Assembly (NCBI RefSeq): GCF_001583695.1 | Contig: NZ_LOBC01000008.1 | Coordinates: 62,001-126,000 of the forward strand | Source of the DNA: Bacillus wiedmannii | GTDB lineage: Bacteria; Bacillota; Bacilli; Bacillales; Bacillaceae_G | Length of the DNA stretch: 64,000 bases | Direction: 5' to 3' | In this document: positions 8,437 to 16,588 of the stretch, piece by piece | Layout of the letters: every line of letters starts with the position of its first letter | Numbering within the stretch: the stretch's first letter is position 1 | Translations under genes and position numbers: made by a program | Notes under the pieces: generated by a model | Told to the model about the DNA's origin: nothing | What the model saw: the letters and a program-made list of their open reading frames with translations, nothing else | The model's database searches: none

Positions 8437-9720
8437 ATGAAAACATTTCTTTCCGCCTTACAATGGGCACTATTTATTTTAGCTGGAAGCCTTATTGTAC
8501 CAATTAGCGTCGCAACTAATTATGGTCTCGATGGCGCTGAAGCTATTGCATTCGTACAAAGAACATTATTTGTTCTTGGCTTTGCTGGCCTACTGCAAGC
8601 TATATTTGGGCATAAACTTCCTATTCAAGAAGGTCCTGCTGGACTTTGGTGGGGTATTTTCTCCCTTTATGCAAGTTTAGGTGTCGTATTATTTGGATCC
8701 AGCAATGAAACGCTTAAAGTCCTTCAGTACGCTTTCCTATTAAGTGGTATCATTTGTATTATTCTTAGTGTTTTTGGACTAATCGATAAACTAGTCCGCT
8801 ATTTTACACCGACAGTCATTGGAACATATTTATTTCTTCTTGTCGCGCAACTTAGCGGGTCCTTCTTAAAGGGAATGTTCGGTCTTGACGGACAACATAC
8901 AGAGGTACAAGCTGACGTATTTATTCTTTCACTCATTGTTATTTTACTATCCTTTTTCATCATGAAGCTACCTATTATTGGACAATATTCCGTTCTTTTC
9001 AGTATCGTCTGCGGCTGGATATTATTCGCATGCTTCGGATTATCAAATCCAGTAACGCCTGTGACAGATATAATCCGTTTTCCGTCTCTATTTGTTTTCG
9101 GAATGCCTCGTATTGAATGGAACATGGCAATTACGGTAGTTTTCGTTACACTATTACTTCTAACAAATATGTTAGCAAGTATTCGCGTTGTGCAAAGGAT
9201 TGTCTCTAAGTATGAAAAGAATGCAGCACCAGATCGTTTCAAACAAGCCGGTATTATAACAGGAATAAATCAATTACTAGGAGGCCTTTTTTCAGCTATT
9301 GGACCTGTTGCGATTTCTGGATCAGCAGGATTTATTGCAACGACTAATATTTATAAACGACTCCCATTTATGTTAGGGTCAAGCTTTATTATTTCTGTTA
9401 GTATATTCCCAAAGATTACTTCATTCTTTGCGGCGATACCTGTCGCAGTCGGATATGCTGCCATTTACCCTGTATTTGCAAGCATGATTGGTCTTGCCTT
9501 TCGCGAATACGAAACAGTACAAGATAAAGAACGGTTATTTAAAGTAGCAGGTCTTTCAATCTTTACAGGAGTCGGAGTTATGTTTGTTCCAGCAGGAGCA
9601 TTTTCTACACTCCCGACGTTTCTAGCATCGTTTTTAAGTAATGGTCTTGTTCTCGGATCTGTAATGGCAATTTTGCTCGAAATACTATTTTCTCGTTCTA
9701 CAGAAAAACAACCATCGTAA
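8437..9720 (+). CDS. ywdJ: Purine/pyrimidine permease-type transporter (YwdJ homologue)
   Basis: A membrane protein of 427 residues in the nucleobase:cation symporter-2 (uracil/xanthine permease) superfamily. It has some 12-14 hydrophobic segments, the GPAGLWWG motif near residue 66, and the ISGSAGFIATTNIYKR block near 287 in the region that carries the substrate motif. B. subtilis ywdJ lies at the same place relative to ung and ywdI. The start is ATG 8437, because AGAGGTT at 8424-8430 is its binding site and the upstream in-frame ATG at 8419 would precede that site. The substrate is not determined by sequence. No purine or PyrR leader is visible upstream. Confidence 0.82.
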   Translation: MKTFLSALQWALFILAGSLIVPISVATNYGLDGAEAIAFVQRTLFVLGFAGLLQAIFGHKLPIQEGPAGLWWGIFSLYASLGVVLFGSSNETLKVLQYAFLLSGIICIILSVFGLIDKLVRYFTPTVIGTYLFLLVAQLSGSFLKGMFGLDGQHTEVQADVFILSLIVILLSFFIMKLPIIGQYSVLFSIVCGWILFACFGLSNPVTPVTDIIRFPSLFVFGMPRIEWNMAITVVFVTLLLLTNMLASIRVVQRIVSKYEKNAAPDRFKQAGIITGINQLLGGLFSAIGPVAISGSAGFIATTNIYKRLPFMLGSSFIISVSIFPKITSFFAAIPVAVGYAAIYPVFASMIGLAFREYETVQDKERLFKVAGLSIFTGVGVMFVPAGAFSTLPTFLASFLSNGLVLGSVMAILLEILFSRSTEKQPS

Positions 9721-9789
9721 ATTGGAAAACTTCCATTATTGCACTCTATCTTTAGAGTTGTTACGATAATGATAAAGTTAAACTTTAAT

Positions 9790-9836
9790 CAATGAGAGCT
9801 ATTCATCTTTACTAATGATTAGCTCTCACCGATCGG
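9790..9836. repeat. Candidate dispersed intergenic repeat, diverged copy A
   Basis: The string ctaatgattag followed by ctctcaccgatc resembles the intergenic sequence at 32128-32168 (ctaataatcag ... ccctcaccgatt). It contains a 9-base inverted repeat TGAGAGCTA (9793-9801) / TAGCTCTCA (9820-9828). I treat it as a diverged member of a small repeat family. Similar small repeats (bcr type) are known in the B. cereus group, but I cannot confirm identity. Confidence 0.35.
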
Positions 9837-9844
9837 GCATTAGC

Positions 9845-9887
9845 AGTATAAATTATCATGGGCAACGTGCTCGTGATAATTTATACT
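9845..9887. repeat. Perfect 14-base inverted repeat (hairpin)
   Basis: AGTATAAATTATCA at 9845-9858 is matched exactly by TGATAATTTATACT at 9874-9887 around a 15-base GC-richer centre. It lacks a T run, so it is not a standard terminator. It lies 125 bases after the YwdJ-like gene and 115 before the HAD gene. A third short hairpin (GAACTTC / GAAGTTC) follows at 9898-9927. Confidence 0.8.
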
Positions 9888-10001
9888 AAAAACACAGAAC
9901 TTCTCCTAGCTTCACATAAAGAAGTTCGATGTCTTACTATATATTCCCCAATATCTTCATAAAACTTTATTTCTATTTCAACAAAGAGAGGAATTTTCAA
10001 T

Positions 10002-10823
10002 ATGACTTATAAAATGATTGTTTTAGACTTAGATGATACTTTATTACGTGACGACCATACCATTTCACCTCGTACGAAAGAGGCTCTAATGACTGCACAA
10101 GAGCAAGGTGTAAAAGTTGTACTTGCTTCTGGACGTCCAACGTTTGGTATGCGCAATGTAGCGAAAGAACTTCGTTTAGAAGAATACGGTAGTTTCATTC
10201 TATCTTTTAATGGCGCAAAAATTATTAACTGTAAAACAAACGAAGAAATCTTTAGTAGTACGCTATCTCCTGAAATCGTTCACAACCTATTTGAAATTAG
10301 TAAAAATGAAGATGTATGGATTCATACTTACATTGGCGATGCTATCGTAACGGAAGAAAATAATCCTTATACTGAAATTGAGGGCGATATTACTGGTATG
10401 CCAATTGTTGTAGTAGATGACTTTAAAGCTGCTGTTAAAGAGCCTGTAGTAAAAGTATTAATGAATAAAGAAGCTGAACGCCTTGTTGTAGTAGAAAAGA
10501 AACTACAAAAACAATTAGAAGGTCAATTAAGCGTTATGCGTTCGAAACCATTCTTCTTAGAATTTACTGAAGCTGGTGTTACAAAAGGAACGAGCTTAAA
10601 CCAATTAATTCAAAAGCTAGACATTAAGCGTGAAGAAGTTATCGCAATGGGCGATAGCTATAACGACCAGGCAATGATTGAATTCGCTGGTCTTGGTGTT
10701 GCAATGGGCAATGCACCAGATGATATTAAAGAAATTGCAAACTACGTAACAGATACAAATATGAACGATGGTGTTGCAAAAGTTGTAGAGAAATTTGTAT
10801 TAAAAAGAGAAGCGCTCGTTTAA
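10002..10823 (+). CDS. Cof-type HAD-IIB sugar/nucleotide phosphatase
   Basis: A 273-residue haloacid dehalogenase superfamily hydrolase. Motif I is VLDLDDTLL (D9/D11 nucleophile and acid), motif II is VLASGRPTFG near residue 40, and motif III/IV is K195 with AMGDSYNDQAMIE near 216-228. The long cap between motifs II and III is type IIB, as in YidA and YwpJ. Members dephosphorylate sugar phosphates, FMN or pyridoxal phosphate with broad specificity, so no single substrate is assigned. The ATG is preceded by AGAGAGGAA, and a strong terminator follows. Confidence 0.92.
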   Translation: MTYKMIVLDLDDTLLRDDHTISPRTKEALMTAQEQGVKVVLASGRPTFGMRNVAKELRLEEYGSFILSFNGAKIINCKTNEEIFSSTLSPEIVHNLFEISKNEDVWIHTYIGDAIVTEENNPYTEIEGDITGMPIVVVDDFKAAVKEPVVKVLMNKEAERLVVVEKKLQKQLEGQLSVMRSKPFFLEFTEAGVTKGTSLNQLIQKLDIKREEVIAMGDSYNDQAMIEFAGLGVAMGNAPDDIKEIANYVTDTNMNDGVAKVVEKFVLKREALV

Positions 10824-10836
10824 TATTTTCACCCAT

Positions 10837-10876
10837 AAAACCTATTTGAAGTCAAACACTTCAAATAGGTTTTTAT
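10837..10876 (+). terminator. Terminator after the HAD phosphatase gene
   Basis: A 16-base perfect stem AAAACCTATTTGAAGT / ACTTCAAATAGGTTTT with a 5-base loop and trailing T. Confidence 0.88.
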
Positions 10877-11032
10877 TTAAATTCTCATGTTTTTGTGACT
10901 ATATTTTGAACTTTGCACTATTCTCGTAGTGTAAACTTTCTTTTTGTATATAATGAAACAAAATAGACTATTTTATTTTGAAAAAGAATACAAATTTACT
11001 ATAAACAAGCATACGTTAAAGGAGGCTACTTT

Positions 11033-11326
11033 ATGTTATCTACACCAATCGGACGATTAAGAGCAATCGGCTTAATTGAGGGGATTTCTTTCCTATTACT
11101 ATTATTTGTAGCAATGCCATTAAAATATTTTGCAGGATTTGCAACAGCCGTTAAAATTACAGGTATGGCTCATGGTGTTTTATTTATTCTATTTATCTTT
11201 GCGGTAATTCAAGTAACAATCGTACACCGCAAATCAATTGCATGGGCACTTGGGGCATTTGTTTCATCAGTTATCCCATTCGGTACTTTTGTACTAGATG
11301 CAAAATTAAAGAACGAGCAACAATGA
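11033..11326 (+). CDS. DUF3817 small membrane protein
   Basis: A 97-residue protein with three hydrophobic helices. The first follows RLRAIGLIEGISFLLLL (residues 8-24); the family signature continues with MPLKYF and GMAHGVLFILF (residues 46-56). DUF3817 proteins (YdzA-like) are integral membrane proteins of unknown function. A strong AAAGGAGG binding site lies upstream of the ATG. It is monocistronic with a terminator shared with the convergent ung. Confidence 0.87.
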   Translation: MLSTPIGRLRAIGLIEGISFLLLLFVAMPLKYFAGFATAVKITGMAHGVLFILFIFAVIQVTIVHRKSIAWALGAFVSSVIPFGTFVLDAKLKNEQQ

Positions 11327-11330
11327 TAAC

Positions 11331-11366
11331 AAAAAGGTAGTTAACGACTGTTAACTACCTTTTTTA
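11331..11366. terminator. Bidirectional terminator between DUF3817 gene and ung
   Basis: Stem AAAAAGGTAGTTAAC / GTTAACTACCTTTTT, flanked by A and T runs. Confidence 0.88.
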
Positions 11367-11367
11367 T

Positions 11368-12045
11368 TTACAAATTTGGAATTCCCCAATCAATTTTCCT
11401 TTCACCCATATTAGCTAAAATCGTATTTACTTTAGAGTATGGTTTACTACCAAAGAAACCACGTCTTGCTGACAACGGGCTTGGATGTACAGATTCGATA
11501 ATATGATGATTTGAATTTGTAATTAACTTTTTCTTCGCCTGTGCATGACGTCCCCACAATATGAAAATAACTGGCTTTTCACGTTCATTCAACAGTTCAA
11601 TCACACGATCTGTGAAGTGTTCCCATCCTTTTCCCTTATGAGAATTTGCTTCACTTTGACGAACTGTTAATACTGTATTTAGTAGTAATACTCCTTGCTC
11701 TGCCCACTTTACTAAATAACCGTTATTCGGAATTTCATAACCATATTCATCTCGAAGTTCTTTATACATATTTAACAATGATGGTGGTGTTTTAACACCA
11801 GGTTGTACAGAAAAACTTAAACCATGCGCTTGATTCGGTCCATGATATGGATCTTGTCCTAAAATAACAACCTTTGTATTTTCATAACTTGTATACTGAA
11901 GAGCGTTAAAAATAGCTTCTACCTTCGGATAAACAACATGTGTACTATACTCTTCTTTCAAAAAATCAGCCAACTTGCGATAATATTCTTTCTCAAATTC
12001 TGGTGCCAATAATGGTCCCCAATCATTTTTTAAAACATTTTCCAT
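11368..12045 (-). CDS. ung: Uracil-DNA glycosylase, family 1
   Basis: A 225-residue cytosolic base-excision repair enzyme that removes uracil from DNA. All family-1 motifs are present: the water-activating loop [14 protein letters not shown] with D65, the SLLNMYKEL segment, [11 protein letters not shown], and the minor-groove loop [13 protein letters not shown] near residues 187-199. Length equals that of B. subtilis Ung (ywdG, 225). The ATG follows CAGGAAGTG. The downstream ABC permease gene in the same direction ends 19 bases upstream of its start, so read-through from the exporter operon is possible. Confidence 0.97.
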   Translation of the reverse strand: MENVLKNDWGPLLAPEFEKEYYRKLADFLKEEYSTHVVYPKVEAIFNALQYTSYENTKVVILGQDPYHGPNQAHGLSFSVQPGVKTPPSLLNMYKELRDEYGYEIPNNGYLVKWAEQGVLLLNTVLTVRQSEANSHKGKGWEHFTDRVIELLNEREKPVIFILWGRHAQAKKKLITNSNHHIIESVHPSPLSARRGFFGSKPYSKVNTILANMGERKIDWGIPNL

Positions 12046-12064
12046 ACTTTCACTTCCTGTTCAA

Positions 12065-13057
12065 TTAATTCACCATATCCTGCTTTGTAAATACTACAAA
12101 TGAAATAATAAGAGATACAACTCCCCAAACAGTTAAATTCATTAAAGAAAATCCCATGGATAAACCTTGTAATGCAGGTAGTTTTCCTGATAAATAATCC
12201 GTTAATGATAAATTCACACTAAAAATATATTTCGCACCTTCCCAAGATGTTGCGAATGAGCTTAAAATACCACCTGCGATTAATGCGGCTAGCATAATGC
12301 CCATACCAGCTGGTGTATTTCGAATTAAAACAGAAACCATAAATGATATAGTTCCAACAACGATAGCAACGAACCAAGCTAATCCGTACGCCATTAAGAT
12401 GTATTGCCACTGCGGAATAAGATGCACAAAGTTTGTATTTAACGTTTCCTTATCAATGACGAATCCTGTTAACACAGGTAAATTCCATCCTGAGTATCCA
12501 AATACAAGCCCTGATAATACGTAAGCAAACAGACCAACAAGAAACAGTATGAATGAAATGAAAAATAACATCGTCACGTACTTACTCAGGAGTATTTTCC
12601 AGCGCCGAATCGGCCGCGTGAGCAACATTTTCATCGTTCCATCACTTCTTTCTCCTGAAACAATGTCAATAGCGACAATCATGACAAGAAGCGGAATAAA
12701 CAATGTAATTCCTTGCTCAATAAACGCCCTTACAAAAGTTGGTGCGCCCGGTGCCATCGGGTTAATATCATGATCTAAATAATATTGTTGCTGCTCCACT
12801 CTTACCTTTAGCCAATCACGCCATTCTTCTGGTAATCTAGAGTTATTCAAGCGGTTTTGAGAATCAACAATTTGTTGTTGTAATGAAACTTTCCAATCCG
12901 TTGTACCTAGTCTTTTCTGTGTCGTTTCTACTTCACGATACTGCGCATACACGAAAAGTGGAATCAAGATTGCTAAAATAAGCATGACAACAAAAATACG
13001 TTTCTTACGATAAATTTTTTCCGATTCATTTAAGACTAGATTCGCAAATTCACGCAT
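12065..13057 (-). CDS. ABC-2 type exporter permease
   Basis: A 330-residue integral membrane protein with one helix near the N-terminus (residues about 17-37), a roughly 70-residue external loop containing charged and Gln-rich helices, and five further helices. The SGERSDGTMKMLLTRPIRR coupling segment (residues about 144-162) is typical of ABC-2 permeases that meet the ATPase. I choose ATG 13057, because AAGGGGTG lies 7 bases upstream. This start overlaps the ATPase stop by 8 bases, which indicates translational coupling. The substrate is unknown; the partner genes are the ATPase and an SGNH hydrolase. Confidence 0.9.
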   Translation of the reverse strand: MREFANLVLNESEKIYRKKRIFVVMLILAILIPLFVYAQYREVETTQKRLGTTDWKVSLQQQIVDSQNRLNNSRLPEEWRDWLKVRVEQQQYYLDHDINPMAPGAPTFVRAFIEQGITLFIPLLVMIVAIDIVSGERSDGTMKMLLTRPIRRWKILLSKYVTMLFFISFILFLVGLFAYVLSGLVFGYSGWNLPVLTGFVIDKETLNTNFVHLIPQWQYILMAYGLAWFVAIVVGTISFMVSVLIRNTPAGMGIMLAALIAGGILSSFATSWEGAKYIFSVNLSLTDYLSGKLPALQGLSMGFSLMNLTVWGVVSLIISFVVFTKQDMVN

Positions 13058-13967
13058 GCTGCTCACCCCTTGTGAGTTCAATAAATAAATCTTCTAGCGT
13101 AAATACAAGCTCCTTAACACTATGCACATCTATCCCATTTTCTACAAAGTGTCTATTCCAACTACTTATAGATGAGATATCCATGCGGCATAGTAATCGG
13201 TCACCTTCTATACTCACTTCTCTTACTTCTTCAGCATCTTCTAGCATATCTTTTGCCTTAGAAATCGGTGTAACAATCCATTCTACACGATCACTTGCTG
13301 TTTTAATTAACTCTTCAACCTTGGCAACTGTTATCATTTTTCCTTTATGAATAATCGCAACCCGATCGCATATCATTTGTACTTCGCTTAGCAAGTGACT
13401 TGAAATAAACACACTCATATTTTCTTCTTTCACAAGCTTATGTATAAATTCCCTAAGTTCTCTAATTCCAGCTGGGTCTAAACCATTTGTTGGCTCATCT
13501 AATATGAGCAATTTTGGGTTTCCAAGAAGCGCTTGCGCAATGCCAAGGCGCTGTTTCATACCAAGTGAGTATGTTTTTACCTTATCGTGAATTCTTTCAT
13601 CCAAATGAACCATTTGAGCAATTTCAATAATACGTTCATCTGATATATCACCCAGCATACGGGCAAATTGTTTTAAATTTTCCCATCCCGTTAAATATGT
13701 ATACAGTTCTGGGTTTTCAACGATACTCCCAATTTGACGCATCGCTTCTCTGAAATTTTCCTTAATAGAATAACCACCGATAGAAATCGTACCTTCTGTT
13801 TCTTTAATCAATCCAACTAACATTCGAATGGTAGTCGTTTTCCCTGCGCCATTCGGTCCTAGGAAGCCAAACACTTCTCCTTGTTTTACATCGAAGGAAA
13901 TATTCTCTACAATTGTCTTCTTTCCAATTACCTTCTTCACGTCTCGTACGGAAAGTATCGTCGTCAT
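13050..13967 (-). CDS. ABC exporter ATP-binding protein
   Basis: A 305-residue ATPase. Walker A is GPNGAGKTT near residue 39, the signature is YSLGMKQRLG near 138, Walker B is LLILDEPTNGLDP near 157, and the switch histidine is in SSHLLSE near 192. The 80-residue C-terminal extension is typical of ATPases that pair with ABC-2 permeases (drug, bacteriocin or lipid export). The ATG overlaps the TGA of the upstream SGNH gene (ATGA), and its own 3-prime end overlaps the permease start. The three genes therefore form one tightly coupled operon. Confidence 0.95.
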   Translation of the reverse strand: MTTILSVRDVKKVIGKKTIVENISFDVKQGEVFGFLGPNGAGKTTTIRMLVGLIKETEGTISIGGYSIKENFREAMRQIGSIVENPELYTYLTGWENLKQFARMLGDISDERIIEIAQMVHLDERIHDKVKTYSLGMKQRLGIAQALLGNPKLLILDEPTNGLDPAGIRELREFIHKLVKEENMSVFISSHLLSEVQMICDRVAIIHKGKMITVAKVEELIKTASDRVEWIVTPISKAKDMLEDAEEVREVSIEGDRLLCRMDISSISSWNRHFVENGIDVHSVKELVFTLEDLFIELTRGEQHA

Positions 13968-14773
13968 TTTACCCCTCCTTGTTCTAGTTTTAATTTACTC
14001 GTAACATTTTGAACTAATCGGTCCGCCATATATGTATACCCTACTTCATTCGGATGGAAATGATCGGAGTATAATAAATCTTTCCCTCGGTTTTGGAATA
14101 AATCAAATGTCGGTGTAATATACACATTTTTATTATTTATCGCCAATTTTTCTAAAGATGCATTCCAATCTACAACAATGTTTGAAGACCCTTTTAAATC
14201 TTCTACATCTTCAAAAGGATTATATAAACCTAGCCAAAAAATAGGGCTATCTGTATTTAACTTACGAATTTCTTCTATAATTTTCTTCGCTTCATTCTGG
14301 AATGTTTCTGTATCAGGACGGTATGTTTCTAAATCTATCTTTCCAAGCGATTCCCAACCTGGAAATAAATCATTTCCTCCAATCGTTAAAACGATTACAT
14401 CTGCTTGCTTAATTGAATATTGAGCGCCACTACTCTCAATTTGTTTTAATAAGTCAGGCATTTTCGCACCACTAACCGCTAAGTTAGTTAAGGCAATCTT
14501 TTGCTTATAATCTTTTTGTAAATCTTCTTTCGTCCGTCCAATATAGCCAATTCCTTCTTTATCACCAACACCGCGTGTTAATGAATCACCTAAACTAACG
14601 ATTTGTAATGTTCCTGTTTTCCTTTTCTCTTTTGCCACTACATCGGTCTTTTTAATTAAATTTGAAGCTTTCGGATTTAATACATCATTTACCCCTGAAA
14701 CAAAACCATATGCAAATAAACAGAAAGATGCAATTGTAATGAGTAGAATTACTTTTACTACTTTTGATCTCAT
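13964..14773 (-). CDS. Membrane-anchored SGNH/GDSL esterase-type hydrolase
   Basis: A 269-residue protein with a single N-terminal helix (VVKVILLITIASFCLFAYGF, residues about 5-24), so the enzyme faces outside. SGNH blocks are block I SLGDSLTRGVGD (nucleophile serine), the block II glycine in VSGAKM, block III TIGGNDLF, and block V DHFHPN with the Asp/His pair. The nearest described relatives are YpmR-like lipases or acylhydrolases. I set the start at ATG 14773, since AAGGGG lies 7 bases upstream; the longer frame to 14845 lacks a site. Its stop overlaps the ABC ATPase start, which suggests that the hydrolase acts on, or protects against, whatever the transporter exports. Confidence 0.88.
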   Translation of the reverse strand: MRSKVVKVILLITIASFCLFAYGFVSGVNDVLNPKASNLIKKTDVVAKEKRKTGTLQIVSLGDSLTRGVGDKEGIGYIGRTKEDLQKDYKQKIALTNLAVSGAKMPDLLKQIESSGAQYSIKQADVIVLTIGGNDLFPGWESLGKIDLETYRPDTETFQNEAKKIIEEIRKLNTDSPIFWLGLYNPFEDVEDLKGSSNIVVDWNASLEKLAINNKNVYITPTFDLFQNRGKDLLYSDHFHPNEVGYTYMADRLVQNVTSKLKLEQGGVK

Positions 14774-14855
14774 ATCAAAACCCCTTTTAGCCCTCATAGA
14801 TTGTCCATAATTATACCAAACGCAATTTTGAAAAGCGATTTTCACAACTTCTCTA

Positions 14856-15833
14856 TTATGTTGTTTCCCTGTGTACTAATTCTGGTGATAACTCTACGTG
14901 CTTTACATCTATTTTCTCATCATTAATCTTTTCATATAATAATTCAAATGCCTTCACGCCAACATTTTTACTACAATACGAAATCGTCGTAATGCCTAAA
15001 ATATCTGCGACATCTTGATCATCACAACCGATAATCGTAATATCTTCTGGAATACGAATTCCTTGTTTTTTTGCTTCCGTTACCATCCCCGCCGCAATAT
15101 GATTGCAAGATACAAGAAGTGCAGTTGGCTTTACCGACATATGGGCCCATTCCCTGATTACATTACGTCCATCTTCCACCGTAAAACAGCCCTTAAACTT
15201 CCAGGCTTCTATCGGTGTTACAGCAATCTGTTGAAGCGAATCCTCATATGCTTGTTTTCTTCTCTGACTATTAATGCTATTACTTCTTCCAATGCAATAC
15301 CCAATACTTGTATGGCCGGCATCTATTAAGCTCTTCATACCGCGCGAAAAGACTTTATAGTAATCAATATGCACACTCGAAATGAAATTCGAGTCTATTT
15401 CTTCACACATAACAATTGGACCAAATTTCGTATATTCTTCAAGCTTTTCCTTACTATTTGCTCGAGAACATATAATAACCCCATCAAGCTTTTTCATTTT
15501 TAACATATTCAAAATTTCTAATTCTCTTTCCTCACTATAATTCGTCTGACAAAGCATCATATTATAGTTATTCTTTGCTGTTTCCTTTGATATTCCCTCG
15601 ATAATAGCGCTATAATATTGATCATTTACGTGCGGTAATAAAACACCAATGACATTCGTTTTTCCTTTCACTAAATGAATTGCATTCACATTTTGCGTAT
15701 AATTTAATTCTTCTATAATTGCTAAAATTTCTTTTCGTTTCTGTTCATTCACATATGGATGATTATTCAGTACACGTGAAACAGTTGAAACAGATACTCC
15801 AGCAAGTTCAGCAATCTTCCTTATATTCGTCAT
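14856..15833 (-). CDS. LacI-family transcriptional regulator
   Basis: A 325-residue repressor or activator. The helix-turn-helix is at residues 4-25 (IRKIAELAGVSVSTVSRVLN), followed by the hinge helix and a periplasmic-binding-protein-like effector domain from about residue 60 (NVIGVLLPHVNDQYYSAII) to VELSPELVHRETT at the end. The closest groups regulate sugar use, such as DegA or CcpA-like regulators. No sugar genes adjoin it. The divergent gene 99 bases away encodes a YczE-like membrane protein, and the intergenic region holds a 10-base inverted repeat (15890-15925). The ligand is unknown. Confidence 0.92.
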   Translation of the reverse strand: MTNIRKIAELAGVSVSTVSRVLNNHPYVNEQKRKEILAIIEELNYTQNVNAIHLVKGKTNVIGVLLPHVNDQYYSAIIEGISKETAKNNYNMMLCQTNYSEERELEILNMLKMKKLDGVIICSRANSKEKLEEYTKFGPIVMCEEIDSNFISSVHIDYYKVFSRGMKSLIDAGHTSIGYCIGRSNSINSQRRKQAYEDSLQQIAVTPIEAWKFKGCFTVEDGRNVIREWAHMSVKPTALLVSCNHIAAGMVTEAKKQGIRIPEDITIIGCDDQDVADILGITTISYCSKNVGVKAFELLYEKINDEKIDVKHVELSPELVHRETT

Positions 15834-15889
15834 CTCATTTTCCCCTTCTCTGCAAAAATTCTCCCTTGACCTGGTAAGCTTTCCACAAT

Positions 15890-15925
15890 ATATCCTTTCC
15901 TAGCAAATACATGTTGAAAGGATAT
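15890..15925. promoter_or_regulatory. Inverted repeat overlapping the ribosome binding site of the YczE-like gene
   Basis: ATATCCTTTC at 15890-15899 pairs exactly with GAAAGGATAT at 15916-15925. The right arm contains the AAAGGA ribosome binding site of the gene starting at 15932. It could be a LacI-family operator or an mRNA hairpin that hides the ribosome binding site. Sequence alone does not decide. Confidence 0.5.
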
Positions 15926-15931
15926 ACAACT

Positions 15932-16558
15932 ATGCTTCGATTCAAATTAGAATATATATTTTTCATTGGCGGTCTACTCACTCTCGCCATCGGTATTAAT
16001 ATGATGACGACAATTACTTCCTTTGGACTTAGCCCTTATGATTCCTTCTTTATTGCACTATATCAAAATTTTGGGATAAGTATCGGTTTTTGGATTTTCA
16101 TAATTAATTTTGCATTTACACTTATCGTACTCTTTTGGAATAAAAAACAAATAACAATTGGTACAATTGTAACGATGGTTCTTATTTCGCTTTTTGTTGA
16201 TTGGATTGGTTCCATTACCACTATTATGGACGCTATCCGCTCTCTTCCAAAATATATAACACTTATTTGTGGAAATCTATTTGTTGGAGCTGGAATCGGT
16301 CTTTACGTCTCTACAAACCTTTGCGCGGCGCCTCAAGAAGCTTTCGTTTTGACGGTTGCTGAGAAAAAGAAGTGGACGTTTAGAAGAACAGAAATTTCAT
16401 TAGCGTTTTTATTTTTAACATTAAGCTTCCTATTAGATGGACCTATCTATTTTGGAACAATCATCTTATCCTTTACAACAGGCTGGATTATCCAAGCATT
16501 TATTCAAATTGGTACGAAGATTTTAAATAGAAAAGAGCCTATTAAGCAAGCTGCTTAA
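15932..16558 (+). CDS. YczE/YyaS/YitT-family membrane protein
   Basis: A 208-residue integral membrane protein with five to six hydrophobic helices. It resembles the YczE group: GINMMTTITSFGLSPYDSFF near residue 20, then GNLFVGAGIGLYVSTNLCAAPQEAF near 111-135 with the small-residue motif. B. subtilis YczE affects surfactin production by an unknown mechanism; others in the group are uncharacterised. ATG 15932 is preferred over 15911, because AAAGGA lies 9 bases before it. The stop codon lies inside the terminator stem shared with hom. Confidence 0.82.
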   Translation: MLRFKLEYIFFIGGLLTLAIGINMMTTITSFGLSPYDSFFIALYQNFGISIGFWIFIINFAFTLIVLFWNKKQITIGTIVTMVLISLFVDWIGSITTIMDAIRSLPKYITLICGNLFVGAGIGLYVSTNLCAAPQEAFVLTVAEKKKWTFRRTEISLAFLFLTLSFLLDGPIYFGTIILSFTTGWIIQAFIQIGTKILNRKEPIKQAA

Positions 16559-16572
16559 CAGGCTCTTTCTGT
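16531..16572. terminator. Bidirectional terminator between YczE-like gene and hom
   Basis: Arms AAAGAGCCTattAAGCA and TGCTTAACAGGCTCTTT flank a short loop. The stem overlaps the stop codon of the plus-strand gene and can also end the metY-metA-hom transcript. Confidence 0.82.
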
Positions 16573-16588
16573 TTTATGAGAAGAGATA

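Noticed and set aside
8799-9240. Long antisense frame opposite the YwdJ-like permease gene
   Set aside because: It lies entirely opposite a well supported membrane transporter gene, is rich in rare residue patterns and has no binding site or family resemblance.
8437-9720. PyrR or purine riboswitch control of the YwdJ-like permease
   Set aside because: The 80-base upstream region has neither the GUGAGG-type hairpin nor purine aptamer motifs.
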